Part shown: positions 1-9,828 of the stretch, piece after piece | Numbering within the stretch: the first letter of the stretch is position 1 | Layout: every line of letters starts with the position of its first letter | From: Rhodospirillales bacterium | Lineage (GTDB): Bacteria > Pseudomonadota > Alphaproteobacteria > Dongiales > Dongiaceae | Assembly (NCBI GenBank): GCA_009885795.1 | Contig: VFKA01000060.1 | Location: 1 to 37,047, forward strand | Length of the DNA: 37,047 bases | Direction of reading: 5' to 3' | Program-made: the position numbers and the translations under genes | Notes under the pieces: model-generated | Told to the model about the DNA's origin: nothing | The model's input: only the letters and a program-made list of their open reading frames with translations | The model's database searches: none

Positions 1-2395
1 CGCGGGCGGCGTAGCGAGTGCCGGCGATCTCGATCTCGTAGCGCCCGGCCTTCACATAAGCCGCGTCCACGATGCCGGGGCCGCGCACGTAGCCGAAGGC
101 GAGCGCGCGGCCGAGCGTGTGGCCATAGGCCGCCGAGGTCACGTTGCCGACGACCGCGCCGTCGCGGAAGATCGGCTCGTTGTGGTAGAGCAGCGGCTCC
201 GGGTCTTCGAGCGCGAACTGAACCAGGCGCTTCCCGACGCCCTTGCCGCGCTGGCGCAACAGCGCCTCGCGGCCGATGAAATGCGGAGTCTTGTCCCAGG
301 CGCAGAGAAAGGCGAGGCCGGCCTCGATCGGCGTGTCCTCGTCGGTGATGTCGTGGCCCCAGTGGCGGTAGCCTTTCTCGTGGCGCAAGCAATCCATGGC
401 GTGCATGCCGGCGAGGCCGAGGCCCAAATCCTCGCCCGCCGAAACCAGGAGATCGAACACGGCCACCGCCGTCTCGGTCGGGATGTAGAGCTCCCAGCCC
501 AATTCGCCGACGTAACTCATGCGGATGGCGCGCACCGGCGCCGGGCCGATCTCGATGTCACGCACGGCGCCGAACGGAAACGCTTCGTTCGATAGATCGG
601 CGTCGGTCACGCGCCGCAGCAGGTCCCGGCTTTTCGGCCCCATGATTCCGATGACGGCATAGGCCGAGGTCACATCGGTGAGGGTCACGCGCGCATCCTC
701 GCCGATTTGGCGCTTCATCCACGCCCAGTCGCGTACCGAGGACGCCGCCGAGGTCACGACCAGGAAGCTGTCCTCGGCTAGGCGCGACACGGTGAGGTCG
801 GCCTCGATGCCGCCATGGCGATTGAGCCACTGGGTATAGACGGCTCGGCCCACGGGTCCGGCCACGTCATTGGCCGACAGAAGTTGCAAGTGGTCCGCCG
901 CGCCGGCGCCCTGGACTAGGAACTTCGCGAACGAGGTCTGATCGAACAGCGCCACGCGCTCGCGCGCCGCCTTGCACTCGGCGGCGCAATAAGGAAACCA
1001 GTTTTGCCGCTTCCAGCTATAGCGATAGACCGGTTCGACGCCGGGCGGCGCATACCAATTGGGTCGCTCCCAGCCCGCGACCTCGCCGAAACAGGCGCCG
1101 CGCGCCTTCGTCCGCTCATGCAGCGGCGACAGGCGGACGTTCCTGGCGGTCTCGAATTGCCGGTAGGGCCAGTGCATGGCGTAGAGCAGGCCGAGCGCCT
1201 CGGAGACGCGCTCGACCAGATAGGACTTGCGGCCCTGGTGCGGCATCATGCGGCGGATATCGACATCGGAGAGATCGAAAGGCGGCTCGCCGGCGACGAT
1301 CCATTCGGCCAGCGTCTTGCCGGCGCCCCCGGCCGACTGGATGCCGATGGAATTGAATCCCGCGGCCACGTAGAAGCCCTTCAATTCCGGCGTCTCTCCC
1401 AGCAGGTAGCGCTGATCGGGCGTGAAGCTCTCGGGGCCGTTGAAGAACTTGCGTATGCCGACATCGGCGAGGCGCGGCACCCGGTGCAGCGCCCCTTCCA
1501 GGATCGGCTGGAAGTGGTCGAGGTCTTCCGGCAATTCGGTGAAGCAGAAATCCTCCGGCACGCCATCGACGGCCCAGGGCTTGGCGCGCGGCTCGAAGGC
1601 GCCGATCAGAAGCTTGCCGGCATCCTCCTTGTAGTAAGCGCAAGAATCCTGGTTGCGCATGACCGGCAGATTCGGCGGCACGTCCATGGGCTCGGTGACG
1701 GCATAGAAATGCTCGCACGCCTGCAGCGGCACGTTGGCCCCGGCCATGCGTCCGACCTCGCGCGCCCAAAGGCCGGCGCAGTTCACCACGATCTCGGCCG
1801 CGATGTCGCCGCGATCGGTCTTGACGCCCATCGCGCGGCCTTCGCGGTGGATGATGCCGGTGACCTTCGTATCCTCGAAGACGAGCGCGCCGCCCTGGCG
1901 CGCGCCCTTGGCCAGCGCCATCGCGGTATCGCCGGGATTGGTCTGCCCATCGAACGGAAAATGGATGGCGCCGACCACGTCGGATGTGTCGAGCAGCGGC
2001 CATAGCTCGCCGGCGCGCTTGGGCGAGATGGGCTCGGCCCCCACGCCCAACGCGTTGGCCATGGAGGCGCCGCGGCGCAGCTCCTCCCAGCGCTCCTCGT
2101 TGGTGGCGATGCTGATGCTGCCGTTCTGCTTGAACCCGGTCGCCTGGCCGGTCTCCTTTTCGAGATCGCGATAGAGGGCGATGGTGTATTGCGCGAGCTT
2201 GGTCAGGTTGACCGTATGCAGCATGGCGCGCACCAGCCCGGCCGCGTGCCAGGTGGTGCCGCTGGTGAGCTTCTTGCGCTCCAGCAGCACCACGTCGCGC
2301 TCGCCCATCTTGGTCAGATGGTAGGCGACCGAGCAGCCGACGATGCCGCCGCCGATGATGACGATTCGCGCGGCGATGGGGAATTTCGAGGTCAT
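1..2395 (-). CDS. FAD-dependent oxidoreductase, dimethylglycine/sarcosine dehydrogenase-like, GcvT-fused (C-terminus cut by window edge)
   Basis: Likely oxidises an N-methyl group of dimethylglycine, sarcosine or a related amine, passing the one-carbon unit to tetrahydrofolate. The N-terminus has a dinucleotide-binding GGGIVG at residues 15-20. The motif SGTTWHAAG follows, whose His50 matches the histidine that carries covalent FAD in mammalian dimethylglycine dehydrogenase. A DAO-type fold runs to about residue 370, then a short FAO_M-like linker, then a GcvT-like aminomethyltransferase half (for example SYVGELGWELYIP). About 798 residues are visible, close to the full family length, so little is missing. 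The ATG at 2395 is the first start before the FAD motif; no strong Shine-Dalgarno precedes it. It lies 11 bp downstream of the MgtC-like gene and is the last visible gene of the operon headed by the potA-like ATPase. Exact substrate (dimethylglycine, sarcosine or another methylamine) cannot be read from sequence. Confidence 0.88.
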   Translation of the reverse strand, partial: MTSKFPIAARIVIIGGGIVGCSVAYHLTKMGERDVVLLERKKLTSGTTWHAAGLVRAMLHTVNLTKLAQYTIALYRDLEKETGQATGFKQNGSISIATNEERWEELRRGASMANALGVGAEPISPKRAGELWPLLDTSDVVGAIHFPFDGQTNPGDTAMALAKGARQGGALVFEDTKVTGIIHREGRAMGVKTDRGDIAAEIVVNCAGLWAREVGRMAGANVPLQACEHFYAVTEPMDVPPNLPVMRNQDSCAYYKEDAGKLLIGAFEPRAKPWAVDGVPEDFCFTELPEDLDHFQPILEGALHRVPRLADVGIRKFFNGPESFTPDQRYLLGETPELKGFYVAAGFNSIGIQSAGGAGKTLAEWIVAGEPPFDLSDVDIRRMMPHQGRKSYLVERVSEALGLLYAMHWPYRQFETARNVRLSPLHERTKARGACFGEVAGWERPNWYAPPGVEPVYRYSWKRQNWFPYCAAECKAARERVALFDQTSFAKFLVQGAGAADHLQLLSANDVAGPVGRAVYTQWLNRHGGIEADLTVSRLAEDSFLVVTSAASSVRDWAWMKRQIGEDARVTLTDVTSAYAVIGIMGPKSRDLLRRVTDADLSNEAFPFGAVRDIEIGPAPVRAIRMSYVGELGWELYIPTETAVAVFDLLVSAGEDLGLGLAGMHAMDCLRHEKGYRHWGHDITDEDTPIEAGLAFLCAWDKTPHFIGREALLRQRGKGVGKRLVQFALEDPEPLLYHNEPIFRDGAVVGNVTSAAYGHTLGRALAFGYVRGPGIVDAAYVKAGRYEIEIAGTRYAAR

Positions 2396-2406
2396 GATAT
2401 TCGCTG

Positions 2407-3690
2407 TTATAGACGCAACGTTCCGAATTCGAAAGGAAGGGCCAGGCCCACGAGAATGCAAGCCGCGAGGATGGCCAGGCCCAGAACGAGAGCGACGCGC
2501 CATGCCATTCCGGCGCTGCCGAAGATCAAGGCCAGCGCGATCTTCGTTGCCGTGTTCGCCAGCGCCGCCACGACGATGACGTTGCCGGCGACGACGCCTG
2601 CGTCCGCGCCGATCGTCCCGCGCGCCATGGAGAGCGTGATCGCATCCACGTCCGCCAAGCCCGACACGGCGCCCAACAGATAGAGTCCCGGCGCGCCCAG
2701 CCATGCGGGCAAGGCTCGCGCCAGCACCAGGATGGCCGCCAAAAGCAGGCCGAATTGTAGCGCGACGCCGAATTCGAACGGGTTGGGCATGCGCAGGTCG
2801 GGCAGCGGAGTCTCCCGCGCGCCGCGGCGCGACAGCCAAAGAACCCCCGCATAGGAGAGAGCCGTCGCCGCCGCGAAGGGCGGCGCCAGCGGGACCAGCA
2901 AGGCCGGGGCGACGATCGCGAGGATGACCATGACGCGCAGGAACATCGTCGCGGACGCGGCGACGGCGCCCGCCGCCAACAGGGCGTCGGCGCCTTCATT
3001 CCGGCGCGACAGGCGGGCAAAGCTCAGCATGACGACGGTGGACGAAGTCAATCCGCCGAGTAGCCCCGTCGCCAGCAATCCGCGCCTCTGGCCGATGAGC
3101 CGCACCGACGCGTAGCCGCAGAACGATATGCCCGCGACCAGCACGACCATCCACCAGATCTCGTAGGGATTGAGCGCCCCCCAGGGCCCGTAGCCGCGGT
3201 CGGGCAGGACCGGCAGGAGAACCACGGAGATGAGCAGCAGCTTGAGAACGGCGAGCAGCTCGTCGTATTCGATGCGCCGGAGCCAGCCATGCAGGATGGG
3301 CTTGATCCCGAGCAGCAGGGTCAGAACCACGGCGCCCGCCGCCGCGATTGCCATGTCGCCGCTGACGGCGAGCGTGCCGAGGAGGAAGGTGACGAGCGAG
3401 GCAACCGTCGTGGTCGCGCCGACGTCGTCGTGCCGGCTCGGGCGGAGCGCATAGGCGCGGATCATGAGGATGGCGATCGCCCCGAACGCGACACTCGGCA
3501 GCCATAGGCCGAAGGGCCCGGCCAGCATCGCCGAGATCCCGCCCAGGAAACCGATGATGCCGAAGGTGCGAATCCCCGCGACCCGGCTGCCTTCCGCGCC
3601 GGCGCGCCCGTGCCAGCCCCTTTCGAGCCCGATCAGCAACCCGAGAACGAGTGCCAGCCCGAGGCGCTGAAACGATTCAAGCTCCGTCAT
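2407..3690 (-). CDS. MgtC/SapB-family membrane protein with DUF4010 domain
   Basis: A 427-residue, very hydrophobic protein with roughly eleven or twelve predicted membrane segments. The N-terminal part (about residues 1-140) has the MgtC/SapB signature: a first helix LALVLGLLIGLERGW followed by a conserved G-I-R-T-F-G stretch. The remainder resembles DUF4010, including a glycine-rich GLLGGLTSSTVVMLSF near the middle. MgtC-type proteins are inner-membrane proteins linked to magnesium limitation and F-type ATPase control in pathogens. The long MgtC-DUF4010 fusions have no settled function, so no role is assigned. It sits between the potA-like gene (6 bp upstream) and the dehydrogenase (11 bp downstream), so it is almost certainly co-transcribed with both. 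An ion or small-molecule transport role linked to amine uptake is possible but only inferred. Confidence 0.85.
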   Translation of the reverse strand: MTELESFQRLGLALVLGLLIGLERGWHGRAGAEGSRVAGIRTFGIIGFLGGISAMLAGPFGLWLPSVAFGAIAILMIRAYALRPSRHDDVGATTTVASLVTFLLGTLAVSGDMAIAAAGAVVLTLLLGIKPILHGWLRRIEYDELLAVLKLLLISVVLLPVLPDRGYGPWGALNPYEIWWMVVLVAGISFCGYASVRLIGQRRGLLATGLLGGLTSSTVVMLSFARLSRRNEGADALLAAGAVAASATMFLRVMVILAIVAPALLVPLAPPFAAATALSYAGVLWLSRRGARETPLPDLRMPNPFEFGVALQFGLLLAAILVLARALPAWLGAPGLYLLGAVSGLADVDAITLSMARGTIGADAGVVAGNVIVVAALANTATKIALALIFGSAGMAWRVALVLGLAILAACILVGLALPFEFGTLRL

Positions 3691-3696
3691 CGACCC

Positions 3697-4806
3697 TCAC
3701 GAATCATCGATGATGCGCTGATCGGCGAGCGTCCAGGCCGCATGCACCCGCGCGCCGATCTCGAGCCCGATGCGGCGCCTGGCGTCGGCGTCGTGCGCGT
3801 CGATCCCGGCGCCATTGTCGAGCCGAACCCGATAGCGGACGTAAGGCCCGAGGAACACCGCGTCCTCGAGCCGGCCAGACACCATCACATCGCCGGTGGG
3901 CTTATCCATGCCGACGCGCACCAGTTGCGGGCGAATCATGATTGTGACCGGGCCGTCGGGGCCCGGCGCCTGGAACATCGCACCGGCCGCAAGCTCGATC
4001 ATGCCGTCGCGGCGGTGGCCCGGAATCATGTTGGCCTCGCCGATGAAGGTGGAAACGAAACGCGTGCGCGGCGCGCCGTAGATGTCCTCGGGCGTGCCCT
4101 CCTGGACGATCCGGCCCGCTTCCATCACCGCGATCCGATTGGCGAGGCCGAGCGCCTCGCCTTGATCGTGGGTCACGAACACGAAGGTGCCGCCGATCTC
4201 GCGGTGAAGCCGCCGCAATTCCTCCTGCATCGTCTGGCGCAGCTTGAGGTCGAGCGCCGCCAGCGGCTCATCGAGCAGCAGCACCTTGGGGCGCATGACG
4301 AGGGCCCGCGCCAACGCCACGCGCTGCTGCTGGCCGCCGGACAGACGATGGACCTCTCGGTCCAGCAGGTCCTCGATCCGCCCCAGCGCCGCGATCTCGC
4401 CGACCCGCCGGTCGATCTCCGGGCGGGCCAGCTTGGCGAGCCGCAGCCCATAGGAGATGTTCTGGCGCACGTTCATATGCGGGAACAGGCCATAGCCCTG
4501 GAACACCATGTTGGTCGGCCGCCGCTCGGGGCCGAGGCGCGTCACGTCGACGCCATCGATTTCGATCGTGCCCCGGCTGGGCGCGAGGAAGCCGCCGATG
4601 ACGCGCAGCAGCGTCGTCTTGCCGCAGCCCGAAGGCCCGAGGATCGCCAGGAAATCGCCGCGATGAATGTCGAGATCGAGCGGCTGAACCGCATCGAGGG
4701 CGCCAAAGCGCTTGGCGACGCCGCGCAATCGAACCATGGGGCGATCCGGCCCGGCGCCTACAGTGGGCGGGTCGACCCCCTCCTCGACGACAGACTTGTT
4801 ACCCAC
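3697..4806 (-). CDS. potA: ABC transporter ATP-binding protein, PotA-like (polyamine/quaternary amine type)
   Basis: ATPase subunit of a spermidine/putrescine-type (PotABCD) importer at the cytoplasmic face. With the GTG at 4806 it has 369 residues. Walker A is GPSGCGKTT (57-65), the Q-loop lies in VFQGYGLFP (about 101-108), the signature is LSGGQQ (155-160), Walker B is VLLLDEP (175-181) and the switch histidine is H213. A TOBE-like C-terminal domain follows from about residue 285. ATG at 4737 is an alternative start that would remove 23 residues. No permease or binding protein is adjacent. The only Pot-type permeases in the window are at 18.4-20.8 kb, whose own operon lacks an ATPase, so the two may form one importer. 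It heads a minus-strand operon with the MgtC-like and dehydrogenase genes and is divergent, across about 29 bp, from the isomerase gene. Confidence 0.88.
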   Translation of the reverse strand: MGNKSVVEEGVDPPTVGAGPDRPMVRLRGVAKRFGALDAVQPLDLDIHRGDFLAILGPSGCGKTTLLRVIGGFLAPSRGTIEIDGVDVTRLGPERRPTNMVFQGYGLFPHMNVRQNISYGLRLAKLARPEIDRRVGEIAALGRIEDLLDREVHRLSGGQQQRVALARALVMRPKVLLLDEPLAALDLKLRQTMQEELRRLHREIGGTFVFVTHDQGEALGLANRIAVMEAGRIVQEGTPEDIYGAPRTRFVSTFIGEANMIPGHRRDGMIELAAGAMFQAPGPDGPVTIMIRPQLVRVGMDKPTGDVMVSGRLEDAVFLGPYVRYRVRLDNGAGIDAHDADARRRIGLEIGARVHAAWTLADQRIIDDS

Positions 4807-4835
4807 GGCGGCCCCGCTATCCTGACGTGCCGATC

Positions 4836-5627
4836 ATGCCCAAATTCTCCGCCAACCTCAGCATGCTTTTTTCCGACCGCCCCTTCCTCGACCGCTTCGA
4901 GGCGGCGGCGCGCGCGGGGTTCAAGGCGGTCGAGTTCGCGTTTCCCTATGAATTCGAGGCGCGCGAGGTGGCGGCGGCCGCCCAGCGCCAGGGGTTGCGG
5001 ACCGTCTTGTTCAACCTTTCACCGGGCGATTGGGTGGCCGGCGATCGGGGATTGGCCGCGATCCCCGGCCGCGAGACGGATTTCAGTGCCAGCGTCGAGC
5101 AGGCGCTCCCTTACATCGAGGCGCTCGGCTGCCCCCAAGTGCACGCGATGGCGGGCGTGCCGCCGCAAGGCAACCGGCCGGGCGACTGCATGTCCGTTTA
5201 CGTCGCCAATCTTCACGCCGCCGCCCGGCGCTTGCAAGACATAGGGGCCCGGCTGCTGATCGAGCCCATCAACAACTTCGACATGCCGGGGTATTTCCTC
5301 GCGACCGTCGAGCGGGCGCGTGGCGTTATGGCCGCCGCCGGCAGCCCCAATCTCTTTCTGCAGATGGACCTCTACCATGCGCAGATCATGGGCGGCGACC
5401 TGGCGCGGCGCATCCGCGAGCATCTGCCGGCGATCCGGCATTTCCAGATCGCCGGCGTACCCGATCGCCACGAGCCCGATTTGGGCGAGGTCAACTATCC
5501 CTATTTGTTCGATCTCATCGACGGGCTCGGGTATGAAGGGTGGATCGGGTGCGAGTACAGGCCGGCCGCCGACACCGCCGCCGGACTTGGCTGGGCGCGG
5601 CGTTATGGCGTCGTGCCGCGGTTATAG
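4836..5627 (+). CDS. otnI: Hydroxypyruvate isomerase family / 2-oxo-tetronate isomerase
   Basis: TIM-barrel isomerase of the Hyi/OtnI family (263 residues from the ATG at 4836; a GTG at 4827 adds three). It opens with PKFSANLSMLF, typical of the family. Expected metal and acid/base residues are present: Glu143 in LLIEPINN, Asp178 and His181 in QMDLYHAQ, Gln204 in HFQIAG and Glu240 in IGCEYRP. Family members interconvert hydroxypyruvate with tartronate semialdehyde, or 2-oxo- with 3-oxo-tetronate. The next gene, 16 bp downstream, is D-erythronate dehydrogenase-like, which favours the tetronate reaction. The kinase (OtnK) and decarboxylase (OtnC) that normally complete that route are not in the window. 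OtnI is preferred over Hyi from context only. Confidence 0.82.
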   Translation: MPKFSANLSMLFSDRPFLDRFEAAARAGFKAVEFAFPYEFEAREVAAAAQRQGLRTVLFNLSPGDWVAGDRGLAAIPGRETDFSASVEQALPYIEALGCPQVHAMAGVPPQGNRPGDCMSVYVANLHAAARRLQDIGARLLIEPINNFDMPGYFLATVERARGVMAAAGSPNLFLQMDLYHAQIMGGDLARRIREHLPAIRHFQIAGVPDRHEPDLGEVNYPYLFDLIDGLGYEGWIGCEYRPAADTAAGLGWARRYGVVPRL

Positions 5628-5643
5628 TTGGGGGGGTCGATCG

Positions 5644-6612
5644 TTGAAGGTTGTCATCACCGGCGGCGGCGGATTTCTCGGCCAACAGCTTGCGCGGGCG
5701 TTGCTGGCGCGGACTGGCGCGGCGGCGGTCGAAGAGTTGGTTCTTTTCGACTTGGCGCCGGCGGCTCCGCCCAAGAGCGACCGGCGGGTGCGTGTCGTCG
5801 CCGGCGACATTACCGATCCTAGGTCCGTGGCCGGAGCCATCGGCCCGGGGACCGATGCCGTCTTTCACTTGGCGGCCGTGGTCAGCGCCGCGGCCGAGGC
5901 CGATTTCGACCTCGGCATGCGCGTCAACGTCGATGGAACGCGCCATATGCTCGAAGCCGCGCGCGCCCTTACCCGCCCGCCGCGAATCGTCTTCGCGAGT
6001 TCGGTCGCCGTTTATGGCGGCGAGCTTGGCGGCACGCTCGACGAGACCCGGGCGCTGACGCCGCGGACGTCGTACGGAACCCAGAAAGCCATCTGCGAAT
6101 TGCTGGTTTCGGATTATACGCGAAAGGGCTTCATCGACGGCCGGTCGTTGCGGCTGCCGACGGTGGTGGTGCGGCCGGGCAAGCCGAACATGGCGGCGTC
6201 CGGATTTGCCAGCAATATCTTGCGCGGGCCGTTGGCCGGTCGGGAGGCCATCTGCCCGGTAAGTCCGGCCAGCGAGATGTGGATCCTGTCGCCGCGAAAG
6301 GCCGTGGCGGCGGTCCTGCATGCCTTCGAGCTGGGGCCCGAGCGCTGGGAAGCGCCCCGTGTCCTCAATCTGCCCGGCATCACCGTCGGCATGGGTGCCG
6401 CCGCCGAGGCGCTGGCGCGCGTCGCCGGCAAGACGGCCGCCGGGCGCATCCAATGGCGGCCCGATCCGCGCATCCAGGGAATCGTCGATGGCTGGCCGCG
6501 CCGGCTCGACGACAGGCTCGCGCAGTCCATGGGGTTCGAAGCCGACCGAAGCATCGACGACATCATCCGCGCCCATATCGAGGACGAGCTGGGCGGGAAT
6601 TGGGCGGCGTAG
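5644..6612 (+). CDS. denD: NAD-dependent epimerase/dehydratase family, D-erythronate dehydrogenase-like
   Basis: Extended short-chain dehydrogenase of 322 residues. The Rossmann motif TGGGGFLG starts at residue 6. Ser120 in FASSVAVYG and the YxxxK pair Tyr144/Lys148 in SYGTQK form the catalytic triad. The sequence around RPGKPNMAASGFASNI matches DenD-type proteins as I remember them. DenD oxidises D-erythronate at C2 to 2-oxo-tetronate, the substrate of the OtnI-type isomerase encoded just upstream. The start is taken as TTG at 5644, because the reading frame begins with the glycine-rich motif there and a run of seven G lies about 7 bp upstream as ribosome-binding site. It ends facing the lactonase gene, with a REP pair between. 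It could act on another sugar acid. Confidence 0.8.
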   Translation: MKVVITGGGGFLGQQLARALLARTGAAAVEELVLFDLAPAAPPKSDRRVRVVAGDITDPRSVAGAIGPGTDAVFHLAAVVSAAAEADFDLGMRVNVDGTRHMLEAARALTRPPRIVFASSVAVYGGELGGTLDETRALTPRTSYGTQKAICELLVSDYTRKGFIDGRSLRLPTVVVRPGKPNMAASGFASNILRGPLAGREAICPVSPASEMWILSPRKAVAAVLHAFELGPERWEAPRVLNLPGITVGMGAAAEALARVAGKTAAGRIQWRPDPRIQGIVDGWPRRLDDRLAQSMGFEADRSIDDIIRAHIEDELGGNWAA

Positions 6613-6649
6613 GAATCATACCGAATCTCGGTGGCCGAGACCCATGGCC

Positions 6650-6736
6650 CATCCTTCGAGACGGCCCTACGGGCCTCCTCAGGATGAGGAATATTACCTC
6701 ATGCTGAGGAGCCGCGAAGCGGCGTCTCGAAGCATG
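6650..6736. repeat. REP-type inverted palindrome pair (BIME-like)
   Basis: Two imperfect palindromes in opposite orientation. The left unit (6650-6686) pairs CATCCT with AGGATG and has an inner GGCCC-TAC-GGGCC hairpin. The right unit (6700-6736) pairs CATGCT with AGCATG and has an inner GCCGC-GAA-GCGGC hairpin. Both share the core CTTCGAGACG and CTCCTCAG in inverted orientation. The same unit reappears at 36858-37010. It fills the gap between two convergent genes and starts 3 bp beyond the stop of the lactonase-like gene, so it could act as a bidirectional terminator or mRNA 3' stabiliser (inferred). Confidence 0.8.
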
Positions 6737-6739
6737 GTA

Positions 6740-8707
6740 CTAGCCGCTGGTCAGTTGCGCGACGGCGTAAGGGCCGAGCTTGATGCGCGCGGCCTTGGCA
6801 AGCCGCTTGCCCGGCCCGCGCAACCAAGAGGGATCGCGGGTCGCGGCCATGAAGCTGGCCTCGTCCAGAACGCGCAACACGCCCGGCCCGGCGAAGCCCG
6901 CAAGGTCCACGATCCGAGGCGCGGCCGTGAGATTGGCGAGCCACAGCACCGGCCCGCTGACGCCACGAAAGGCCAAGGCGGTCACGGCCGAGGCGTCGCT
7001 GGTCGTCGTCGCCAGGAGCTTCCGGCCCGAGGCCCGCGCGAGGCCGGCCATGACGTGGAACACCGGATAGACCAGCGGCCCTCGCGATCCATCGAAGCCT
7101 GGTTGCCGGTAGCCGGTCTTGCGGTAGATGAGGCCATGGGGCCCGGTCGGCGCGCCGATGGCGATGGCATTGAGACCGCCGCGCGCGAACGCCGCGACAT
7201 AGCCCAACGTCCAGGCCGCGCCGAACAACCCTCGCCAGCGCGGGTCCATCTCGGCCAGGCACACGCGGCCATTGCCGGGATTGGGCGAGGCGGCGGCGCC
7301 GTAAGGGTTGTCGCGGCAGCCGATGGCGCTGGGCCCGACCCGGTAGGCCGCGCCGCCGAGAAAGCTCCGGGCGGTCTCGATCTCGAAGGGCAGGGCCTCC
7401 AGCGTTTCCATGACCGATACGTCGTCGGCCGCGTGAACGATCGGGCAGGTCGTGTGCGTGACGTAGTCGAGACCCGCCGGCGGGCGCTTGCGATTGAGCT
7501 CGGTGAAGAACGCGAACGAACCGCCGCCGAGCGCAACACCGGGGAAAGCCGCGCGCGCCGCGGCATAAATCTCGGACAGCGGCGGCACCTTCGCCCCCTT
7601 GCTGCCCGGCAGCACGGCCTTCAAATCCGCGGCCGGCGAAATGGCTATGGCGGCGAGCGGAAGCTTGGCCGCGTCGACGGCCTTGACGAGAGGTCTCAAT
7701 TCCTCGGCCGGGGGCCGGCGGCCGGGCAGGATCACTTCAAGCACGGGGGCCGCGCCCGTCTCCTCCATGAGCCGGCGATAGGCCTTGAGTTCGGCCAGGC
7801 CATGGCGCCGACGCAAATCCACCTGGCAGACGAGCCATTTCAAGCCCAAGGCGCGAACCGGCTCGATCGCCCCGAGCGCCTCTTGCGCCTCCGCCGCCGG
7901 CACGCCGAAGCCGATTTGCGGCATGGCGGGGCCGGTGGCTTCGCCGATCGCGACCCGCACCGGCGCCGGCGCCTTCGCCTTCGCCGGCTTGGGCAGCGGG
8001 CCCTTGAAGGAGAGCGTCACCTTCTGGGTAAAGCTCAGGCCGGCCTTCAGGGTGTAGGGCCAGGGCAAGGCCAGCGGCCGCACATAGGTCTTATAGGACG
8101 CGTCCGACCAGTTGCGATGGTCCTCCATCTCGAAGGTGTCGCCATCCATGCGGCAGGTCGCCCACAGGCCGGGCGCCACTTCGTGGGCAAGCGACCGGAT
8201 GTCGTGGAAGGGCTGCACCGGGTTCACCAGGCGCGGGAAAAGGCTGCGCGCGATCCGGCCATCGACACGTTCGATTTCGACCGGGCAGCCCGCCACGTTC
8301 TTCAAGGGATGCAGGACGACGAATCCGGTACGGTTGGTCGGGAAATCGTTACGCGGCGTGGCGGTACACTCGAAGACGAGAGTCCCATCTGGCCGGCCGC
8401 CGATCGTGGCGCGGTAGGCGATCTTGCGCTTGGCGTCGCCGCATAGAGCCGCATAGGCGACCTCGAATCCGCCGCGGCCTTGGTGGATTTTGAGGCCCGA
8501 CAAGGCCGGCGTGAACGTGCCCCAGTTCTCGTCCCGGACCAGGAACGCGATCGCGCGCAAGACCTCGACGCCGCCGATCCGGATATACCGGAGCTGCCCG
8601 TTGTCCAGTTCCGCCGAGAGCGGCCCCGCCGCGAGGCGCCGGCTCTTGCTCTCGGGAACCGTCGTCCCCACCAGCTTAACGGCGCGCGCGATCCGCCCGG
8701 TCCCCAT
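6740..8707 (-). CDS. apnL: D-apionate lactonase-like protein
   Basis: A 655-residue protein whose N-terminus (AAGPLSAELDNGQLRYIRIG, then EVLRAIAFLVRDENWGT) resembles the ApnL family, which hydrolyses D-apionolactone to D-apionate during use of the plant branched sugar D-apiose. No classical lactonase motif is visible, so the assignment rests on overall resemblance. The middle region (about 290-480) looks like a TIM-barrel-type segment. ATG at 8707 is preferred because GGGGGA lies about 6 bp upstream; ATG at 8713 is directly abutted by it, and an earlier start at 8764 would overlap the ATPase gene. It is the last gene of the sugar-type ABC operon, which supports a sugar, lactone or sugar-acid role. 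No apiose dehydrogenase or D-apionate oxidoisomerase is recognisable in the window, so the true substrate may differ. Confidence 0.72.
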   Translation of the reverse strand: MGTGRIARAVKLVGTTVPESKSRRLAAGPLSAELDNGQLRYIRIGGVEVLRAIAFLVRDENWGTFTPALSGLKIHQGRGGFEVAYAALCGDAKRKIAYRATIGGRPDGTLVFECTATPRNDFPTNRTGFVVLHPLKNVAGCPVEIERVDGRIARSLFPRLVNPVQPFHDIRSLAHEVAPGLWATCRMDGDTFEMEDHRNWSDASYKTYVRPLALPWPYTLKAGLSFTQKVTLSFKGPLPKPAKAKAPAPVRVAIGEATGPAMPQIGFGVPAAEAQEALGAIEPVRALGLKWLVCQVDLRRRHGLAELKAYRRLMEETGAAPVLEVILPGRRPPAEELRPLVKAVDAAKLPLAAIAISPAADLKAVLPGSKGAKVPPLSEIYAAARAAFPGVALGGGSFAFFTELNRKRPPAGLDYVTHTTCPIVHAADDVSVMETLEALPFEIETARSFLGGAAYRVGPSAIGCRDNPYGAAASPNPGNGRVCLAEMDPRWRGLFGAAWTLGYVAAFARGGLNAIAIGAPTGPHGLIYRKTGYRQPGFDGSRGPLVYPVFHVMAGLARASGRKLLATTTSDASAVTALAFRGVSGPVLWLANLTAAPRIVDLAGFAGPGVLRVLDEASFMAATRDPSWLRGPGKRLAKAARIKLGPYAVAQLTSG

Positions 8708-8735
8708 TGCCATTCCCCCGCTGCCCGGCGCCGCC

Positions 8736-9827
<1,092 letters not shown>

Positions 9828-9828
9828 G

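Noticed and set aside
3610-5244. Very long open frame on the plus strand opposite potA
   Set aside because: Its composition is Arg/Ala/Asp-rich without motifs, while the minus strand encodes a complete ABC ATPase; GC-rich shadow frame.
6320-8446. 708-residue plus-strand frame opposite the lactonase gene
   Set aside because: Low-complexity, motif-free shadow of the apnL-like gene.
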